DNA of 64,000 bases from Alcaligenaceae bacterium CGII-47 (GCA_019166125.1 JAHTBO010000002.1:250997-314996); one strand, 5' to 3'; shown: positions 53,083-63,964, numbered from the stretch's first letter. Numbers and translations are program-made. Notes: a model not told the origin generated them from the sequence alone.

Positions 53083-53867
53083 GCCCTTGCTCCCTTGCCC
53101 CCAAGGTGCCGGGTGACCGGCTTGGCGGCATTTTCAACCCAACCATAGCCACTGCTCTCTAGTTCGACAGCCAGCTCACGCCCACCAGAGCGCACAATGC
53201 GACCACCCGCAAGAACGTGCACATAGTCCGGAACGATATACTCAAGCAAACGCTGGTAGTGCGTGATGATCAATAGCGCACGATCAGGCGAACGCAGACG
53301 GTTCACGCCCTCGGCCACGACCTTGAGGGCATCGATATCCAGGCCGGAATCCGTTTCGTCCAGGATGGCAAGCTTGGGCTCGAGCAAGGTCATCTGCAGG
53401 ACTTCATTGCGTTTTTTCTCGCCACCTGAAAAGCCCTCATTGACTGAGCGATAGAGGAACTCGTCGCGCATGCCGACGCGCTTCATTTCCTGCTTGGCGA
53501 GCTTGACGAAATCCATCGCATCCAGCTCGGGCTCGCCACGGTGGCGGCGTACGGAGTTAACCGCGGCGCGCATAAAGTAAGCGTTCGAGACCCCTGGAAT
53601 CTCGATGGGATATTGAAATGCCATGAAAATCCCTGAGCGCGCGCGCTCCTCGATGGGCATGGCGAGTAAATCCTGTCCCTCGAAATCAACCGAACCATCG
53701 GTGACCTTGTAGTCTTCACGCCCCGCCAGCACCTGCGACAAGGTGCTCTTGCCAGAGCCATTGGGGCCCATGATGGCATGGACCTCGCCCGCCTTGATCG
53801 ACAGATCCAGACCGTGGAGAATTGCCTTGTCTTCGACCGAGGCGTGCAAATTCTTAATGTTCAGCAT
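53079..53867 (-). CDS. sufC: Fe-S cluster assembly ATPase SufC
   Basis: A 262-residue ABC-type ATPase. Walker A is GPNGSGKST near residue 34, the signature is FSGGEKKRNEVLQM near 142, and Walker B is LAILDETDSGLD near 165, the SufC form with DETDSGLD. It powers the SufBCD scaffold in the cytoplasm. Two adjacent ATGs exist (53870 and 53867); the second has the better spacing to GGAG. Confidence 0.95.
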   Translation of the reverse strand: MLNIKNLHASVEDKAILHGLDLSIKAGEVHAIMGPNGSGKSTLSQVLAGREDYKVTDGSVDFEGQDLLAMPIEERARSGIFMAFQYPIEIPGVSNAYFMRAAVNSVRRHRGEPELDAMDFVKLAKQEMKRVGMRDEFLYRSVNEGFSGGEKKRNEVLQMTLLEPKLAILDETDSGLDIDALKVVAEGVNRLRSPDRALLIITHYQRLLEYIVPDYVHVLAGGRIVRSGGRELAVELESSGYGWVENAAKPVTRHLGGKGARA

Positions 53868-53879
53868 CATGACTCCTGA

Positions 53880-55328
53880 TTAACCAACGCTGCCTTCGAG
53901 ACTCAAGCCGAGCAAATTTTGTGCTTCGACTGCGAATTCCATGGGCAATTCCTTAAATACTTCCTTGCAAAAGCCATTGACGATCATCGACACGGCATCC
54001 TCGGCTGACAAGCCGCGCTGCATGGCATAAAAAAGCTGATCTTCGGCGATTCGCGAGGCCGTCGCCTCGTGCTCAACACTGGCACTGGGATCTTGCACCT
54101 CGATGGTCGGAAAGGTATGCGCTGCACACTTTTTACCGATCAGTAACGAATCGCACTGCGTATAGTTACGCGCATTCACCGCCTTAGGTGTCATGCGCAC
54201 CAGGCTACGGAAGGTGTTGCTTCCGTGCCCTGCCGAGATGCCCTTGGAGATGATGGTGCTGCGCGTATTGCGGCCCATATGGATCATTTTGGTGCCGGTG
54301 TCCGCCTGCTGATAATGATTGCTTAACGCGACCGAGTAGAACTCGCCAACCGAGTCGTCACCACGCAGGATCACACTGGGATATTTCCAGGTAATCGCCG
54401 AACCGGTCTCGACCTGTGTCCAGGCAATGCGCGAACGAGGGCCACGACAGTCACCGCGCTTGGTCACAAAGTTATAAATACCACCCAGACCATTTTCATC
54501 ACCCGGATACCAGTTCTGTACGGTTGAGTATTTGATCTTGGCATCATCCAGCGCAACTAGTTCGACCACTGCGGCGTGGAGCTGGTTTTCGTCTCGCATG
54601 GGCGCTGTACAGCCTTCCAGGTAGCTGACCGAGGCGCCCTCCTCGGCAATAATCAGAGTCCGTTCGAACTGCCCCGTGTCGGCCGAGTTAATACGGAAAT
54701 ACGTAGAGAGCTCCATAGGGCAACGCACACCCTTGGGGATCAGCACGAACGACCCATCAGAGAACACGGCTGAATTTAAGGCGGCGTAAAAGTTATCACC
54801 TGGCGGCACAACGGTGCCCATGTACTTTTGGACGATATCCGGATACGAACGCACTGCCTCGGAAAATGAACAGAAGATCACCCCTGCATCAGCGAGTTGC
54901 TTACGGAAGGTGGTTGCCACCGAGACCGAATCGAACACGGCATCCACAGCAACACCTGCAAGCTTAGCGCGCTCGTGTAGCGGCACACCGAGCTTTTCGT
55001 AGGTGCGCAACAGCTCTGGATCGACATCCTCAAGGCTTTTAGGGCCATCGGCCTTAGATTTGGGAGCAGAGTAGTAGCTGATGTCTTGGAAATCGGGGTG
55101 TGGGTAGGTAAGGTGCGGCCACTCCGGTAGTTCCATTTCAAGCCATGCCCGGTACGCCTTCAGGCGCCATTCAAGCATGAACTCGGGTTCTTTTTTGATT
55201 GCGGATAGACGGCGGATGACGTCCTCGCATAAACCCTTAGGAAACGTATCGGACTCGATTTCCGTAACGAAACCGGCGGTATACTCACGATCCAGGAAAG
55301 AGTCCAGATTATCGTTGACGGTGTTCAT
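53880..55328 (-). CDS. sufB: Fe-S cluster assembly protein SufB
   Basis: A 482-residue SufB, the main scaffold subunit on which clusters are assembled. The conserved C-terminal core includes [18 protein letters not shown] near residue 395 and [25 protein letters not shown] near 415-440, with the Cys and His/Glu used at the SufB-SufD interface. Its length fits the family (470-490). It overlaps the regulator gene by ATGA. Confidence 0.95.
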   Translation of the reverse strand: MNTVNDNLDSFLDREYTAGFVTEIESDTFPKGLCEDVIRRLSAIKKEPEFMLEWRLKAYRAWLEMELPEWPHLTYPHPDFQDISYYSAPKSKADGPKSLEDVDPELLRTYEKLGVPLHERAKLAGVAVDAVFDSVSVATTFRKQLADAGVIFCSFSEAVRSYPDIVQKYMGTVVPPGDNFYAALNSAVFSDGSFVLIPKGVRCPMELSTYFRINSADTGQFERTLIIAEEGASVSYLEGCTAPMRDENQLHAAVVELVALDDAKIKYSTVQNWYPGDENGLGGIYNFVTKRGDCRGPRSRIAWTQVETGSAITWKYPSVILRGDDSVGEFYSVALSNHYQQADTGTKMIHMGRNTRSTIISKGISAGHGSNTFRSLVRMTPKAVNARNYTQCDSLLIGKKCAAHTFPTIEVQDPSASVEHEATASRIAEDQLFYAMQRGLSAEDAVSMIVNGFCKEVFKELPMEFAVEAQNLLGLSLEGSVG

Positions 55329-55819
55329 TTAGAAAAACTCCAGTTCGGGGAATTCGGTGCCTTGATGCGCACGCCCGCTAGGGGCACATCGCGTGCAGTA
55401 GAGAGAAAATCATTGCTACTCATCGTCATGTCGGCAATCGAAACGGCCTCAAGCGAGCGACGAACAATGTCATTAATACGCTGCCAATGAGGGCGAATAT
55501 GGCAATCCGCCTCGACACTGCATACGCCAGGCATGGCCGTACACTCGGTAAGACCAAACGGTTGATCTTCAAGTGCATCAATAACCTGAGCAATGCTGAT
55601 ACTATCAGCGGGCAAATTGAGTTTGTAGCCGCCATGCGCGCCGCGCAGGCTCACAACAATTTCATGTTGATTCAAGAGCTTGAGTACTTTGCTTACGACG
55701 GGTTGGCCCAAACCCAACGCGCTGGCCAAGTCCGTTGCGCTATACACATGTGCGGGCCGCGCAGCCATGTGCGTGAGCACAAGCGTGCCATAGTCGACGA
55801 TCTTGCTGATACGCAGCAT
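55325..55819 (-). CDS. Rrf2 family SUF regulator (SufR/IscR-like)
   Basis: A 164-residue Rrf2-type winged-helix regulator with C93, C100 and C106 in the pattern [16 protein letters not shown], suitable to hold an Fe-S cluster. DNA-binding elements are at residues 26-60 ([23 protein letters not shown]), with the wing GAHGGYKL. It probably senses Fe-S status and represses its own operon, as IscR does; Fe-S SUF regulators of proteobacteria are of this family. It is the first gene of the suf operon and couples to sufB. Confidence 0.9.
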   Translation of the reverse strand: MLRISKIVDYGTLVLTHMAARPAHVYSATDLASALGLGQPVVSKVLKLLNQHEIVVSLRGAHGGYKLNLPADSISIAQVIDALEDQPFGLTECTAMPGVCSVEADCHIRPHWQRINDIVRRSLEAVSIADMTMSSNDFLSTARDVPLAGVRIKAPNSPNWSFSK

Positions 55820-55853
55820 GTGATGAATCTCTGTGTGTGTTTTGAGTCGATAT

Positions 55854-55870
55854 AGTACTACTTCGGTACT
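55854..55870. promoter_or_regulatory. Inverted repeat upstream of suf operon
   Basis: AGTAC-N7-GTACT lies 35 bases upstream of the regulator start and overlaps the stop of the Atm1-type exporter gene. It is a candidate operator for the Rrf2 regulator by position; it does not match the classic IscR type 1 site closely. Confidence 0.35.
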
Positions 55871-57672
55871 GTATCAGTCAAATCCTGAACGTCGTCATCC
55901 TGGCCCGATTGTTGCAGAAACCACATCTGCGCGTAACGCCCCGCCTGGGCGAGTAATGCGGCATGATTACCACGTTCGACAATGCGGCCCGCATCGACCA
56001 CAATAATCTGATCCGCATCGACAATTGTCGATAGGCGGTGCGCAATGATCAGTGTCGTACGATCACGCGCGATCTGACTCAACTCATCCTGAATAGCGCG
56101 CTCAGTGTGCGTATCGAGGGCGCTCGTGGCTTCATCCAGAATCAGGATTGGTGGATCCTTCAGGAGCGTGCGGGCGATGGCGACGCGTTGCTTTTCGCCA
56201 CCCGATAGTTTGAGCCCGCGCTCACCTACCTGAGTCTGATAGCCATCAGGCAAAGAAACGATAAAGTCATGAATATGTGCCGCCTGAGCAGCTCGGATCA
56301 CCGCCTCGGGATCCGCCTGCGGACGCCCATAAGCGATATTGTACAGAATGGTGTCATTAAAAAGCACCGTATCCTGCGGCACGATTCCAATGTGGGCGCG
56401 CAAACTGGCCTGGGTGAGCGAGCGTATATCCTCGTCATTAATCAATATCGATCCACTATCCACATCGTAAAATCGAAATAATAGACGCGAAAGTGTGGAT
56501 TTTCCTGCGCCCGACGCACCAACCACTGCCAGGGTATGGCCAGCAGGCACCTCAAAGCTGAAGTCAAACAAAATCTGACGATTCGGCTCGTACGAGAACT
56601 GCACCTGCTCAAAGCGCACACTGGCGCGGCTCGTTCGCAGGTCGCGTGCATCAGGCTGATCAGCGACCTCTTGCTGGTTACCCAATAAGTCAAACATGCG
56701 CTCCATGTCAGCCAGCGAATGCTTGATCTCGCGATAGACAAAACCCAGGAAATTCAACGGTGCATATAACTGCGTCAGATAGGCGGACACCAACACCACA
56801 TCACCGACGGTCATGGTCCCCTGCACCACGCCCACCGCCGAGCGCCAAAGCAGCAAGGTAATACCCAAAGTAATGATGACACCCTGCCCCATATTCAATA
56901 AGTTCAGAGAGACCTGGTTCTTGACCGCTGAATCTACCCAACGTCCCAGGTTATTGTCATAACGGTCGCGCTCGTAGCCTTCATTACCGAAGTATTTGAC
57001 TGTTTCATAATTGATCAGCGCATCAATCGCCTTGCTGTTCGCCTTGCTATCAAGATCATTCATGCTGCGTCGATAGACCATGCGCCGCTCTGTCACCAGC
57101 AGCGTAAACACAATATAGGCAGCGATTGTGCCTAGCGTCAGCACCGCAAAGGTCCAGTCATAGCGCCATAACAAAATACCCGCCACCATGCTGATCTCGA
57201 GCACGGTCGGGATAATATTGAACACCATGAAGTTCAGCAAAAAGCCGATCCCCTTGGTACCACGCTCGATATCCCGAGTCAGGCCCCCCGTCTGGCGCTG
57301 CATGTGAAACCGCAATGACAAGGACAGCAGATGTTCAAAGAGCTGGCTGGCTACGCGTTGGATTGCACCTTGGGTCACCCGTGCAAACAACGCATCGCGC
57401 AGCTCACTGAAGACACTGGTCAACAATCGAGCCAAACCATAGCCCAGCACCGCGGCCAGAGGCAGTACCATGACGGTGGCGGGCAAGCTCAAGCCATCCA
57501 CCAGGTCTTTCAGATAAATTGGGGTGATGACGCTGGCCACCTTGGCGATCACCAAACAGCACATGGCAAAGATCACGCGCCCCCGGAACGCCCAGATATA
57601 AGGCCATAGCGCACGCAGCGTGTGCAGGTCATTGCGCCGCGCAGGCGCCGGACCAGAATGAGAAAAACGCAT
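55858..57672 (-). CDS. Atm1-type ABC exporter (ABCB7/HMT1 family)
   Basis: A 604-residue half-transporter: six membrane helices in residues about 20-310 and an ATPase domain with VVGASGAGKSTLSR (near 385), LSGGEKQRVAIART (near 490) and ILDEATSALD. The NYETVKYFGNE segment near residue 218 is characteristic of Atm1 proteins, which export glutathione-bound persulfide or metal complexes linked to Fe-S metabolism. Its stop lies 38 bp from the suf regulator, in the same direction, so the exporter may be co-transcribed with suf. Confidence 0.92.
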   Translation of the reverse strand: MRFSHSGPAPARRNDLHTLRALWPYIWAFRGRVIFAMCCLVIAKVASVITPIYLKDLVDGLSLPATVMVLPLAAVLGYGLARLLTSVFSELRDALFARVTQGAIQRVASQLFEHLLSLSLRFHMQRQTGGLTRDIERGTKGIGFLLNFMVFNIIPTVLEISMVAGILLWRYDWTFAVLTLGTIAAYIVFTLLVTERRMVYRRSMNDLDSKANSKAIDALINYETVKYFGNEGYERDRYDNNLGRWVDSAVKNQVSLNLLNMGQGVIITLGITLLLWRSAVGVVQGTMTVGDVVLVSAYLTQLYAPLNFLGFVYREIKHSLADMERMFDLLGNQQEVADQPDARDLRTSRASVRFEQVQFSYEPNRQILFDFSFEVPAGHTLAVVGASGAGKSTLSRLLFRFYDVDSGSILINDEDIRSLTQASLRAHIGIVPQDTVLFNDTILYNIAYGRPQADPEAVIRAAQAAHIHDFIVSLPDGYQTQVGERGLKLSGGEKQRVAIARTLLKDPPILILDEATSALDTHTERAIQDELSQIARDRTTLIIAHRLSTIVDADQIIVVDAGRIVERGNHAALLAQAGRYAQMWFLQQSGQDDDVQDLTDTVPK

Positions 57673-57744
57673 GAGGGCCTTCGTGTTGAGAGAGGCAGCG
57701 CATACAATATGACGCGCACTAAAAGGCTAGCTAGGAAGAATTGT

Positions 57745-58266
57745 ATGACTGTTTCGGATTTTGATTTTGAAGGCGGGCTCGCTGCCTGTGCGTCGGGCGA
57801 CCAGAGCGCACTCCAGGCCCTCTACGAGCACGAAGCGCCCACGATGATGGCACTCGCCTGCTCACTCATGGATGAGGACAGCGAGGCCCAGACGCTGCTA
57901 CGCGAGACCTTTATCCTGATTTGGCGCAATGCAGCAGGCTACTCCCCTGCCTTGGGTACGGCACGTGCCTGGATATACAGCATCCTGCGCTATCGGGCAC
58001 AAATGCGTATCCAGCGCATAGCAGACAAAACCGCTGGCGAACGACACGAGATCACAACCGTCTTAGATCCGCATGCGCTCTCGACCGGCATCATGTGCGC
58101 CCTCGACCACCTGCCAGACATGCCACGCAAAGCCATCGTACTAGCCTACTGCAAGGGTCTGAATTACGCACAGATCGCACACTGCATACAGACCTCTCCT
58201 GAATCCTTGCGCACCCAAACGCTGGATGCTCTGGACGACGCGCGCGCGGTCATGGAGGCCACATGA
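57745..58266 (+). CDS. ECF-type RNA polymerase sigma factor
   Basis: A 173-residue sigma-70-family factor with region 2 (LYEHEAPTMMALACSLM ... TFILIWRNAAGY, residues 25-75) and region 4 (LDHLPDMPRKAIVLAYCKGLNYAQIAHCI, 118-146). The ATG at 57745 follows AGGAAG; a frame extending to 57622 would overlap the divergent exporter gene. Region 2 is shorter and more diverged than in typical factors. It is translationally coupled to the anti-sigma gene, the usual arrangement for ECF systems. Confidence 0.87.
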   Translation: MTVSDFDFEGGLAACASGDQSALQALYEHEAPTMMALACSLMDEDSEAQTLLRETFILIWRNAAGYSPALGTARAWIYSILRYRAQMRIQRIADKTAGERHEITTVLDPHALSTGIMCALDHLPDMPRKAIVLAYCKGLNYAQIAHCIQTSPESLRTQTLDALDDARAVMEAT

Positions 58267-59126
58267 AACCCACACCCGACATCGATCAGGATCGCCGCAT
58301 TGCCGAATACGTCCTGGGCTTGAGCCCCATCAGCGACGTGTCCCGAATCCAGGACATGCTCAGTCGCCACGACCCGGCAGCAGCCTGCGCACTCAAATGG
58401 GAAGCCTATTTACTGGGCATCTGCGACAGCATGGTGCCTATTGCCCCCCCCCCAAATCTATTTGACCAAATTCAGGATGCGCTCGGTCACCAAAAGCCAA
58501 ACCAAGCTCCAGCTCCTGTACCGACACCTGCACCTGCAACTGTTCAACAGCAACCTATACCAACACCAGCACCAGCAGCTTCTGAGCGCGAAGTGATTGG
58601 CCCATCAGCACGCCAGAGGCATCAGCCTGAACATCAATCCAAACCATGGCGGCTTATTGCTTTTTTATTAGGCACTGTCGTGATCACCCTAGCGATTTTC
58701 CTGGCCCAAGCCTGGTCCAAGCCGGATGTGCCGACGATTCAGATCGTCCAGGTGGCACCCACGCTCGCCGCTATTCTGCAAGCGCCAGGGCACTCGTCAA
58801 CACCAGCTTGGCTTGTCACGGTCGATTCGCAAGGTACGGTGAGACTCGACCCTCAGGTCAAAACCAGTCTTCAAGCCAACGAAGCAGTGCAGCTCTGGAC
58901 ACGCCCAGCTGATGGCCAAGACAGTCGCTCATTGGGGCTGATCGACCCGAATCAGGCCGTCACCATTCCAGCCAAGCTCATCGGCGCAGTCAATGCCGGT
59001 CAGATATTTGAAATGACGCTAGAGCGCACAGAGGGTTCAGCAAGTGGGAAGCCCGACGGGCCGATATTATTTATCGGTCAGATGGTGATATTTGGCATTC
59101 AGAGTTCAAGCAAACCGCTCGCCTGA
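58263..59126 (+). CDS. Membrane anti-sigma factor (RskA-like)
   Basis: A 287-residue single-pass protein. The cytoplasmic N-terminus (1-75) has the anti-sigma form (EYVLGLSPISDVSRIQDMLSRHDPA). A Pro/Ala-rich linker at about 80-105 follows, then a membrane helix near 131-148 and a periplasmic anti-sigma-K-like domain (AWLVTVDSQGTVRLDP near 180). No HxxxCxxC zinc motif was seen. It should hold the preceding sigma factor inactive. Its end overlaps the convergent MerR gene by 28 bp. Confidence 0.85.
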   Translation: MKPTPDIDQDRRIAEYVLGLSPISDVSRIQDMLSRHDPAAACALKWEAYLLGICDSMVPIAPPPNLFDQIQDALGHQKPNQAPAPVPTPAPATVQQQPIPTPAPAASEREVIGPSARQRHQPEHQSKPWRLIAFLLGTVVITLAIFLAQAWSKPDVPTIQIVQVAPTLAAILQAPGHSSTPAWLVTVDSQGTVRLDPQVKTSLQANEAVQLWTRPADGQDSRSLGLIDPNQAVTIPAKLIGAVNAGQIFEMTLERTEGSASGKPDGPILFIGQMVIFGIQSSSKPLA

Positions 59127-59536
59127 TGCGTACGAACACCCGCGCCGCCCTCTGTTTGTTTCAGAACCTCGGCCAAGGCATCGCGTACCTGTTGCAGATC
59201 GCTGCGCAAGGACTGCAGTTCAGCACCACTTAGGCGCACGGCAGCGTCCTGATCGTGAGGCACGCCGCTGGTGTCGCCCAGACGATTACGGGCACCGCTG
59301 ATCGTAAAGCCCTGCTCGTAGAGCAGATCGCGAATACGACGAATTAACAGCACCTCATGATGCTGGTAGTAGCGCCGGTTACCCCGCCGCTTGACGGGCT
59401 TCAACTGGGTGAATTCCTGCTCCCAATACCTAAGGATATGGGGCTTGACACTGCACAGTTCACTCACCTCACCGATGGTGAAATAGCGCTTGGCTGGGAT
59501 AGGCGGTAGAACGACGGGGCCTTCAGCGTTACTCAT
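59099..59536 (-). CDS. MerR family regulator in the ihfA operon
   Basis: A 145-residue MerR-like protein. The HTH covers residues about 17-85 ([25 protein letters not shown], then [13 protein letters not shown]), followed by a short helical tail. There is no metal-binding Cys set in the C-terminus. A gene of this type directly after ihfA is a common betaproteobacterial arrangement. The start overlaps the ihfA stop (ATGA). Its target is unknown. Confidence 0.9.
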   Translation of the reverse strand: MSNAEGPVVLPPIPAKRYFTIGEVSELCSVKPHILRYWEQEFTQLKPVKRRGNRRYYQHHEVLLIRRIRDLLYEQGFTISGARNRLGDTSGVPHDQDAAVRLSGAELQSLRSDLQQVRDALAEVLKQTEGGAGVRTHQASGLLEL

Positions 59537-59847
59537 AGACGCTTACTCCCTTCCAGTTCAACGACATCCTTGAGCTTTTGGCTAGCATGAAAGGTCACCA
59601 CACGGCGCGCAGCAATCGGAATGACCTCGCCCGTCTTAGGGTTGCGCCCGGGACGTGGGGGTTTGTGGCGTACTTGAAAATTACCAAACCCAGAGAGTTT
59701 GACCTCTGTGCCCTGGACCAATGCATCGCGGATTTCAGCGAAAAAGGTATCTACAATATCCTTGGCCTCACGTTTGTTCAAGCCGACACGCTCGAATAAA
59801 AGCTCTGCCAGGTCGGCCTTTGTCAGGGTTCGATCCACACTTACCAT
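59533..59847 (-). CDS. ihfA: Integration host factor alpha subunit
   Basis: A 104-residue HU/IHF-family DNA-bending protein. The signature [22 protein letters not shown] (positions about 54-75) contains the Pro that intercalates in the minor groove. [23 protein letters not shown] is the alpha-subunit start. The ATG at 59847 follows GTAGGAGG; the longer frame runs into pheT. It lies 9 bp after pheT, the conserved pheT-ihfA order. Confidence 0.96.
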   Translation of the reverse strand: MVSVDRTLTKADLAELLFERVGLNKREAKDIVDTFFAEIRDALVQGTEVKLSGFGNFQVRHKPPRPGRNPKTGEVIPIAARRVVTFHASQKLKDVVELEGSKRL

Positions 59848-59855
59848 TCGTCCTC

Positions 59856-62261
59856 CTACGCGCGCAAGCGCGCCCCATGTGCAGTGTATAACGCGCCTAG
59901 CAAGCGTTGCACACATGATTCGATCTGTGTTTCGTCAAGCGTTGCATCCTGCCCCTGGAACCAGAAGCGTAGCCCCATGCTCTTGGCCGATTGATCGACC
60001 TTATCGCGCCAGATGTCGAACAGTTTAATGTCTTTGACGACAGCCAACACAATATCCGACTGGATTTCGTATGCAAGTGTATCAAGCATCGCCTGGTAAG
60101 TAACGCCCGAATTCACCCACACAGCCAGATCCCGCACGACCATGGGTTGGCGTGACAATTCGGCCGGGCTCGGGAATACCTGCGTCAGAATTGCCTGGGT
60201 ATCCAGCTCGAACACCACAGGCGCCTGCACAAGATCCAGTTGCTGCACCCACCGAGGATGAACCTCGCCCAGCCAGCCTAATTTCACCCCATCCAATACT
60301 AATTGGGCACTACGCCCCGGATGCAAGGCGGGGTGAGCCTGTACTTTACAACGCAGCTGTGCAGCGCGGCGGCCCAGAAGCGCCTCGAGATCTCGTTTTA
60401 CATCAAAAAAATCAACCTGACGTGTTGGTACACCCCACTGCTCTTCAAGCGCGGGCCCCCAGGCCGCACCAGCCAGGTAGGTCGGCTGACTCACCCCAGC
60501 GACCTCCAGATCACTATCGGTCATCTGAGCATCACGGCTAAATACCCGTCCCAGCTCGAACACACGCACGCGACTTTGTTTGTGCTTGGCGTTATGCGCA
60601 ATGTTGGCAAGCAAACCACCAATCAAACTGGAGCGCATCACCGCCAGTTGGCTGGCAATCGGATTGAGCAGGCGAATCGGGTCAGTATTGCCTGCATAAA
60701 GACGCTCCCAATCCTCTTCTACAAAAGAGAAGTTGATGACTTCCTGATAATCCAGTGCTGCCATGCCTGCGCGCAAAGCGTGAGGGCCATATTGGGTCTC
60801 CGGCATCACACGCATCTGCGCACGTGCCAGCGGGGGCACATCGGGGATCTGATCAAAACCATACATGCGAGCGACCTCTTCGATCAGGTCTTCCTCGATG
60901 GCGAGATCAAAGCGATAGGAAGGCGGCTCAACAATGAAATCATCGCCCTTAATTGTGAAATCAAATCCCAAGCTAGCAAAAATCTGACTAACGGCATCCC
61001 GTTCGAGCGATACACCCAATACGCGGGCGCAACGAGCCAGGCGCATCTGCACGGGATCGCGCGCAGGCAGATTCACAATCTGGTCATCGATCGGACCAGC
61101 CTCACCACCACAAATATCCAGAATCATCTGCGTCATGATATCCAGATGTTCGGGAATGGATTGGAAATCTACCCCCCGCTCAAAGCGATGGCTCGCCTCG
61201 GAACTAAGCTTATAGTGACGCGCGCGCCCCATAATCGCTTCAGTCTGCCAGAACGCTGCCTCGAGATAAATATCCGTGGTGTCGAGTGTTACCGCGCTCG
61301 CCTCGCCGCCCATAATCCCCGCCAGGCTCTCGATGCAGTCACCCGTGCTGATCACCCCGACATCGGGCGTTAAGGCAACCGTCTGACCGTTGAGCAACAC
61401 CAGTGACTCACCAGCACGTGCCCAGCGCACAGTTAGACCGCTCTGGATGCGCTGCAAATCAAATACATGGGTGGGGCGGCCCAGCTCCAGCATGACATAA
61501 TTCGAGATATCGACCAGCGCCGAGACGGATCGCATCCCTGCCCGCTCGATCCGAGATTTCATCCAGGTCGGTGTCTGTGTTCGCGCATTCACGCCTCGCA
61601 GAATACGCCCCGCATAACGACCACACAGATCGGGCGCCTCGATCTTGACGGATAAGCGATCCGCCAGGGTGACAGCCACCTCAGGCACTAAGGGTTGGAC
61701 CAACGCGCACCCGGTCAAGGCAGATACTTCGCGCGCCACGCCGAGAATAGACAGGCAATCGGCGCGATTGGGCGTGAGCTTGATCGTAAATAAGGTATCG
61801 TCCAGATCCAGCGCCTCACGAATCGACTGACCGACCTGCAGGCTCGAGTCCAGCTCAAGCAAGCCGGTGTGATCCTGCGACAAACCCAGCTCACGTGCCG
61901 AACACAGCATACCCGCAGACTCGACACCGCGCATCTTTACAGGCCCGATTTGCAGGCCTCCCGGCAACTGCGCACCGACGCGCGCCAGCGGCACCTTGAT
62001 ACCCTGCGCAGCATTCGGCGCACCACATACGATCTGCAACGGGGCACCCGAACCGTCATCCACCTGACACACCCGTAACTTATCAGCATTTGGGTGCGCC
62101 TTGACCTCGACGATGTGCGCGACGACCACGCCCGAGAAGGCCGGTGCGACGGTTGTTGTCTCTTCGACCTCCAGGCCCGCCATCGTCAGGCGGTGCGACA
62201 AGGTCTCTGTATCGATATCCGGATTGGCGAGCGTACGCAGCCAGGATTCAGGGAATTGCAT
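59856..62261 (-). CDS. pheT: Phenylalanyl-tRNA synthetase beta chain
   Basis: An 801-residue beta subunit with the usual order: N-terminal tRNA-binding EMAP-like domain (residues about 40-150), B3/B4 editing domain (about 200-380), B5 domain, catalytic-like core (about 480-680) and a C-terminal anticodon-binding ferredoxin-like domain (about 705-800). The normal bacterial length is about 790-810. It lies 32 bp after pheS. Confidence 0.97.
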   Translation of the reverse strand: MQFPESWLRTLANPDIDTETLSHRLTMAGLEVEETTTVAPAFSGVVVAHIVEVKAHPNADKLRVCQVDDGSGAPLQIVCGAPNAAQGIKVPLARVGAQLPGGLQIGPVKMRGVESAGMLCSARELGLSQDHTGLLELDSSLQVGQSIREALDLDDTLFTIKLTPNRADCLSILGVAREVSALTGCALVQPLVPEVAVTLADRLSVKIEAPDLCGRYAGRILRGVNARTQTPTWMKSRIERAGMRSVSALVDISNYVMLELGRPTHVFDLQRIQSGLTVRWARAGESLVLLNGQTVALTPDVGVISTGDCIESLAGIMGGEASAVTLDTTDIYLEAAFWQTEAIMGRARHYKLSSEASHRFERGVDFQSIPEHLDIMTQMILDICGGEAGPIDDQIVNLPARDPVQMRLARCARVLGVSLERDAVSQIFASLGFDFTIKGDDFIVEPPSYRFDLAIEEDLIEEVARMYGFDQIPDVPPLARAQMRVMPETQYGPHALRAGMAALDYQEVINFSFVEEDWERLYAGNTDPIRLLNPIASQLAVMRSSLIGGLLANIAHNAKHKQSRVRVFELGRVFSRDAQMTDSDLEVAGVSQPTYLAGAAWGPALEEQWGVPTRQVDFFDVKRDLEALLGRRAAQLRCKVQAHPALHPGRSAQLVLDGVKLGWLGEVHPRWVQQLDLVQAPVVFELDTQAILTQVFPSPAELSRQPMVVRDLAVWVNSGVTYQAMLDTLAYEIQSDIVLAVVKDIKLFDIWRDKVDQSAKSMGLRFWFQGQDATLDETQIESCVQRLLGALYTAHGARLRA

Positions 62262-62293
62262 GATAAGCGTTCCGTTTCAGGGAGTGGGCGGGC

Positions 62294-63316
62294 CTAACGG
62301 TTGAACTGACGCAAAAAGCGCAGATCACCTTCAAAGAACTGGCGTAAATCATTCACGCCGTAGCGCAGCATGGCAAGGCGCTCTAGGCCAGACCCAAAGG
62401 CAAAACCGATGTACCGCTCGGGATCGAGCCCAAAGTTGCGCACCACCTGTGGATGCACTTGGCCCGAGCCAGAGATCTCTAGCCAGCGGCCTTGATTGGG
62501 CCCAGAGGTGAACATCATGTCAATCTCGGCAGACGGTTCGGTAAACGGGAAGAACGAAGGACGAAATCTTAAGGTCAGATCATCTGTCTCGAAAAAGGCG
62601 CGTAGAAAATTGGTATATACCCCCTTTAAATCAGCAAAGGAGATGTCTTCGGCAATCCACAGGCCTTCGACCTGGTGAAACATCGGGGAGTGTGTCGCAT
62701 CGCTATCGACACGATAGGTCTTGCCAGGAGCAATGACCTTGATCGGTGGCTGATGCATGCGCGCATAACGCACCTGCATCGGGCTCGTGTGCGTACGCAG
62801 CACTAACGGCCGGCCACCCTCATCCTGCATATCGACGTAAAAAGTGTCCTGCATCGAACGTGCCGGATGATTTTCGGGATTGTTCAGTGCCGTGAAATTC
62901 GTCCAATCATTCTCAATTTCCGGGCCATCAGCCACATCAAAACCAATTGACCGAAAGATCGCCTCTACGCGCTGCCAGGTACGAATGACGGGATGAATCC
63001 CGCCCGTACCGCGCCCACGCCCAGGCAAGCTGACATCAATTTGTTCAGCCGCCAGACGCAAGTTGAGCTCGGCCTGCGCCAAGGCTGCGCGCCGCTCGTT
63101 GAGCAGACTCTCGATTTGCTGCTTGGCCAGGTTAATCGAGGCGCCCTGGCTGCGTTTTTGCTGAGGGTCCAGCCCCGCCATGCCTTTGAGTAGCGCCGTA
63201 AGCGACCCTTGCTTACCCAGGAACCGGGCCTTTTCATTTTCCAGCGCGGCCGCATCGGATGCCTGTGCGAACCGCTCTGTAGCCTGGGCGATCAGATCTT
63301 CGAGCGTAGATGTCAT
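62294..63316 (-). CDS. pheS: Phenylalanyl-tRNA synthetase alpha chain
   Basis: A 340-residue alpha subunit with an N-terminal coiled coil (residues 1-90) and the class II catalytic core: motif 2 ([13 protein letters not shown] region near 190), [16 protein letters not shown] near 255 and motif 3 [13 protein letters not shown] near 310. With PheT it charges tRNA-Phe. It follows rplT by 77 bp, the standard rpmI-rplT-pheST order. Confidence 0.98.
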   Translation of the reverse strand: MTSTLEDLIAQATERFAQASDAAALENEKARFLGKQGSLTALLKGMAGLDPQQKRSQGASINLAKQQIESLLNERRAALAQAELNLRLAAEQIDVSLPGRGRGTGGIHPVIRTWQRVEAIFRSIGFDVADGPEIENDWTNFTALNNPENHPARSMQDTFYVDMQDEGGRPLVLRTHTSPMQVRYARMHQPPIKVIAPGKTYRVDSDATHSPMFHQVEGLWIAEDISFADLKGVYTNFLRAFFETDDLTLRFRPSFFPFTEPSAEIDMMFTSGPNQGRWLEISGSGQVHPQVVRNFGLDPERYIGFAFGSGLERLAMLRYGVNDLRQFFEGDLRFLRQFNR

Positions 63317-63393
63317 GTGTGTTCCAAATGCAAACGGAGCCCGATATGAGCCCCGTTCGCAATGATACAGAATCGAAAACGAGTCTGTGTCGA

Positions 63394-63753
63394 TCAGGCT
63401 GCCAGCGCAGTCTTGGCTTGTGCAACCACGGCTGCAAAACCTGCCTTGTCATGAACGGCCATATCAGCCAAGACCTTGCGATCCAGCTCAATGGAGGCCT
63501 TTTTAAGGCCAGCGATGAATACGCTGTAGGTCACGCCGAGTTCGCGGCAAGCCGCATTGATACGGGCGATCCACAATGCGCGGAAGGTGCGCTTTTTGTT
63601 ACGGCGGTCGCGATAGGCATACTGACCGGCACGCATGACGGCTTGTTTGGCAACACGGAAGACATTACCACGGCGACCACGGTAACCCTTGGCGGCTTTT
63701 AGGACTTTTTTGTGACGAGCGCGGGCTGTAACACCACGTTTAACACGAGACAT
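63394..63753 (-). CDS. rplT: 50S ribosomal protein L20
   Basis: A 119-residue basic protein with the L20 start [18 protein letters not shown] and the conserved [19 protein letters not shown] segment near residues 49-67. It binds 23S rRNA early in 50S assembly and in many bacteria represses its own operon. It is 13 bp after rpmI. Confidence 0.98.
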   Translation of the reverse strand: MSRVKRGVTARARHKKVLKAAKGYRGRRGNVFRVAKQAVMRAGQYAYRDRRNKKRTFRALWIARINAACRELGVTYSVFIAGLKKASIELDRKVLADMAVHDKAGFAAVVAQAKTALAA

Positions 63754-63766
63754 AAGGGTTCTCCAA

Positions 63767-63964
63767 TTAAGCGAAAGGCAACATCGCCCTTACGGAGGCG
63801 ACATCTGCATCGTGGACGGCGGTCGAACCACGCAACTGGCGTTTGTTCTTGGTGGTTTTCTTGGTCAGGATGTGACGCTTGAAAGCCTGGCCTCGTTTGA
63901 TCGAACCACTACCACGAACCTTAAAGCGCTTGGAGGCGCCTTTTTTGCTCTTCATTTTGGGCAT
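63767..63964 (-). CDS. rpmI: 50S ribosomal protein L35
   Basis: A 65-residue ribosomal protein with the typical start [20 protein letters not shown] and the [17 protein letters not shown] segment near residues 29-45. The last 36 bases of the window, to the right, belong to the upstream region; infC is expected there but is outside the window. Confidence 0.98.
   Translation of the reverse strand: MPKMKSKKGASKRFKVRGSGSIKRGQAFKRHILTKKTTKNKRQLRGSTAVHDADVASVRAMLPFA

Noticed and set aside
60303-61373. A 356-codon open frame on the plus strand
   Set aside because: It lies fully antisense to pheT, has no recognisable domain, and pheT is certain; it is a coding shadow.
63317-63393. Short repeats (GAGCCC twice, AACGG/CCGTT) between rplT and pheS as a terminator or attenuator
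   Set aside because: The stems are too short and mismatched, with no T run; not supportable as a regulatory hairpin.
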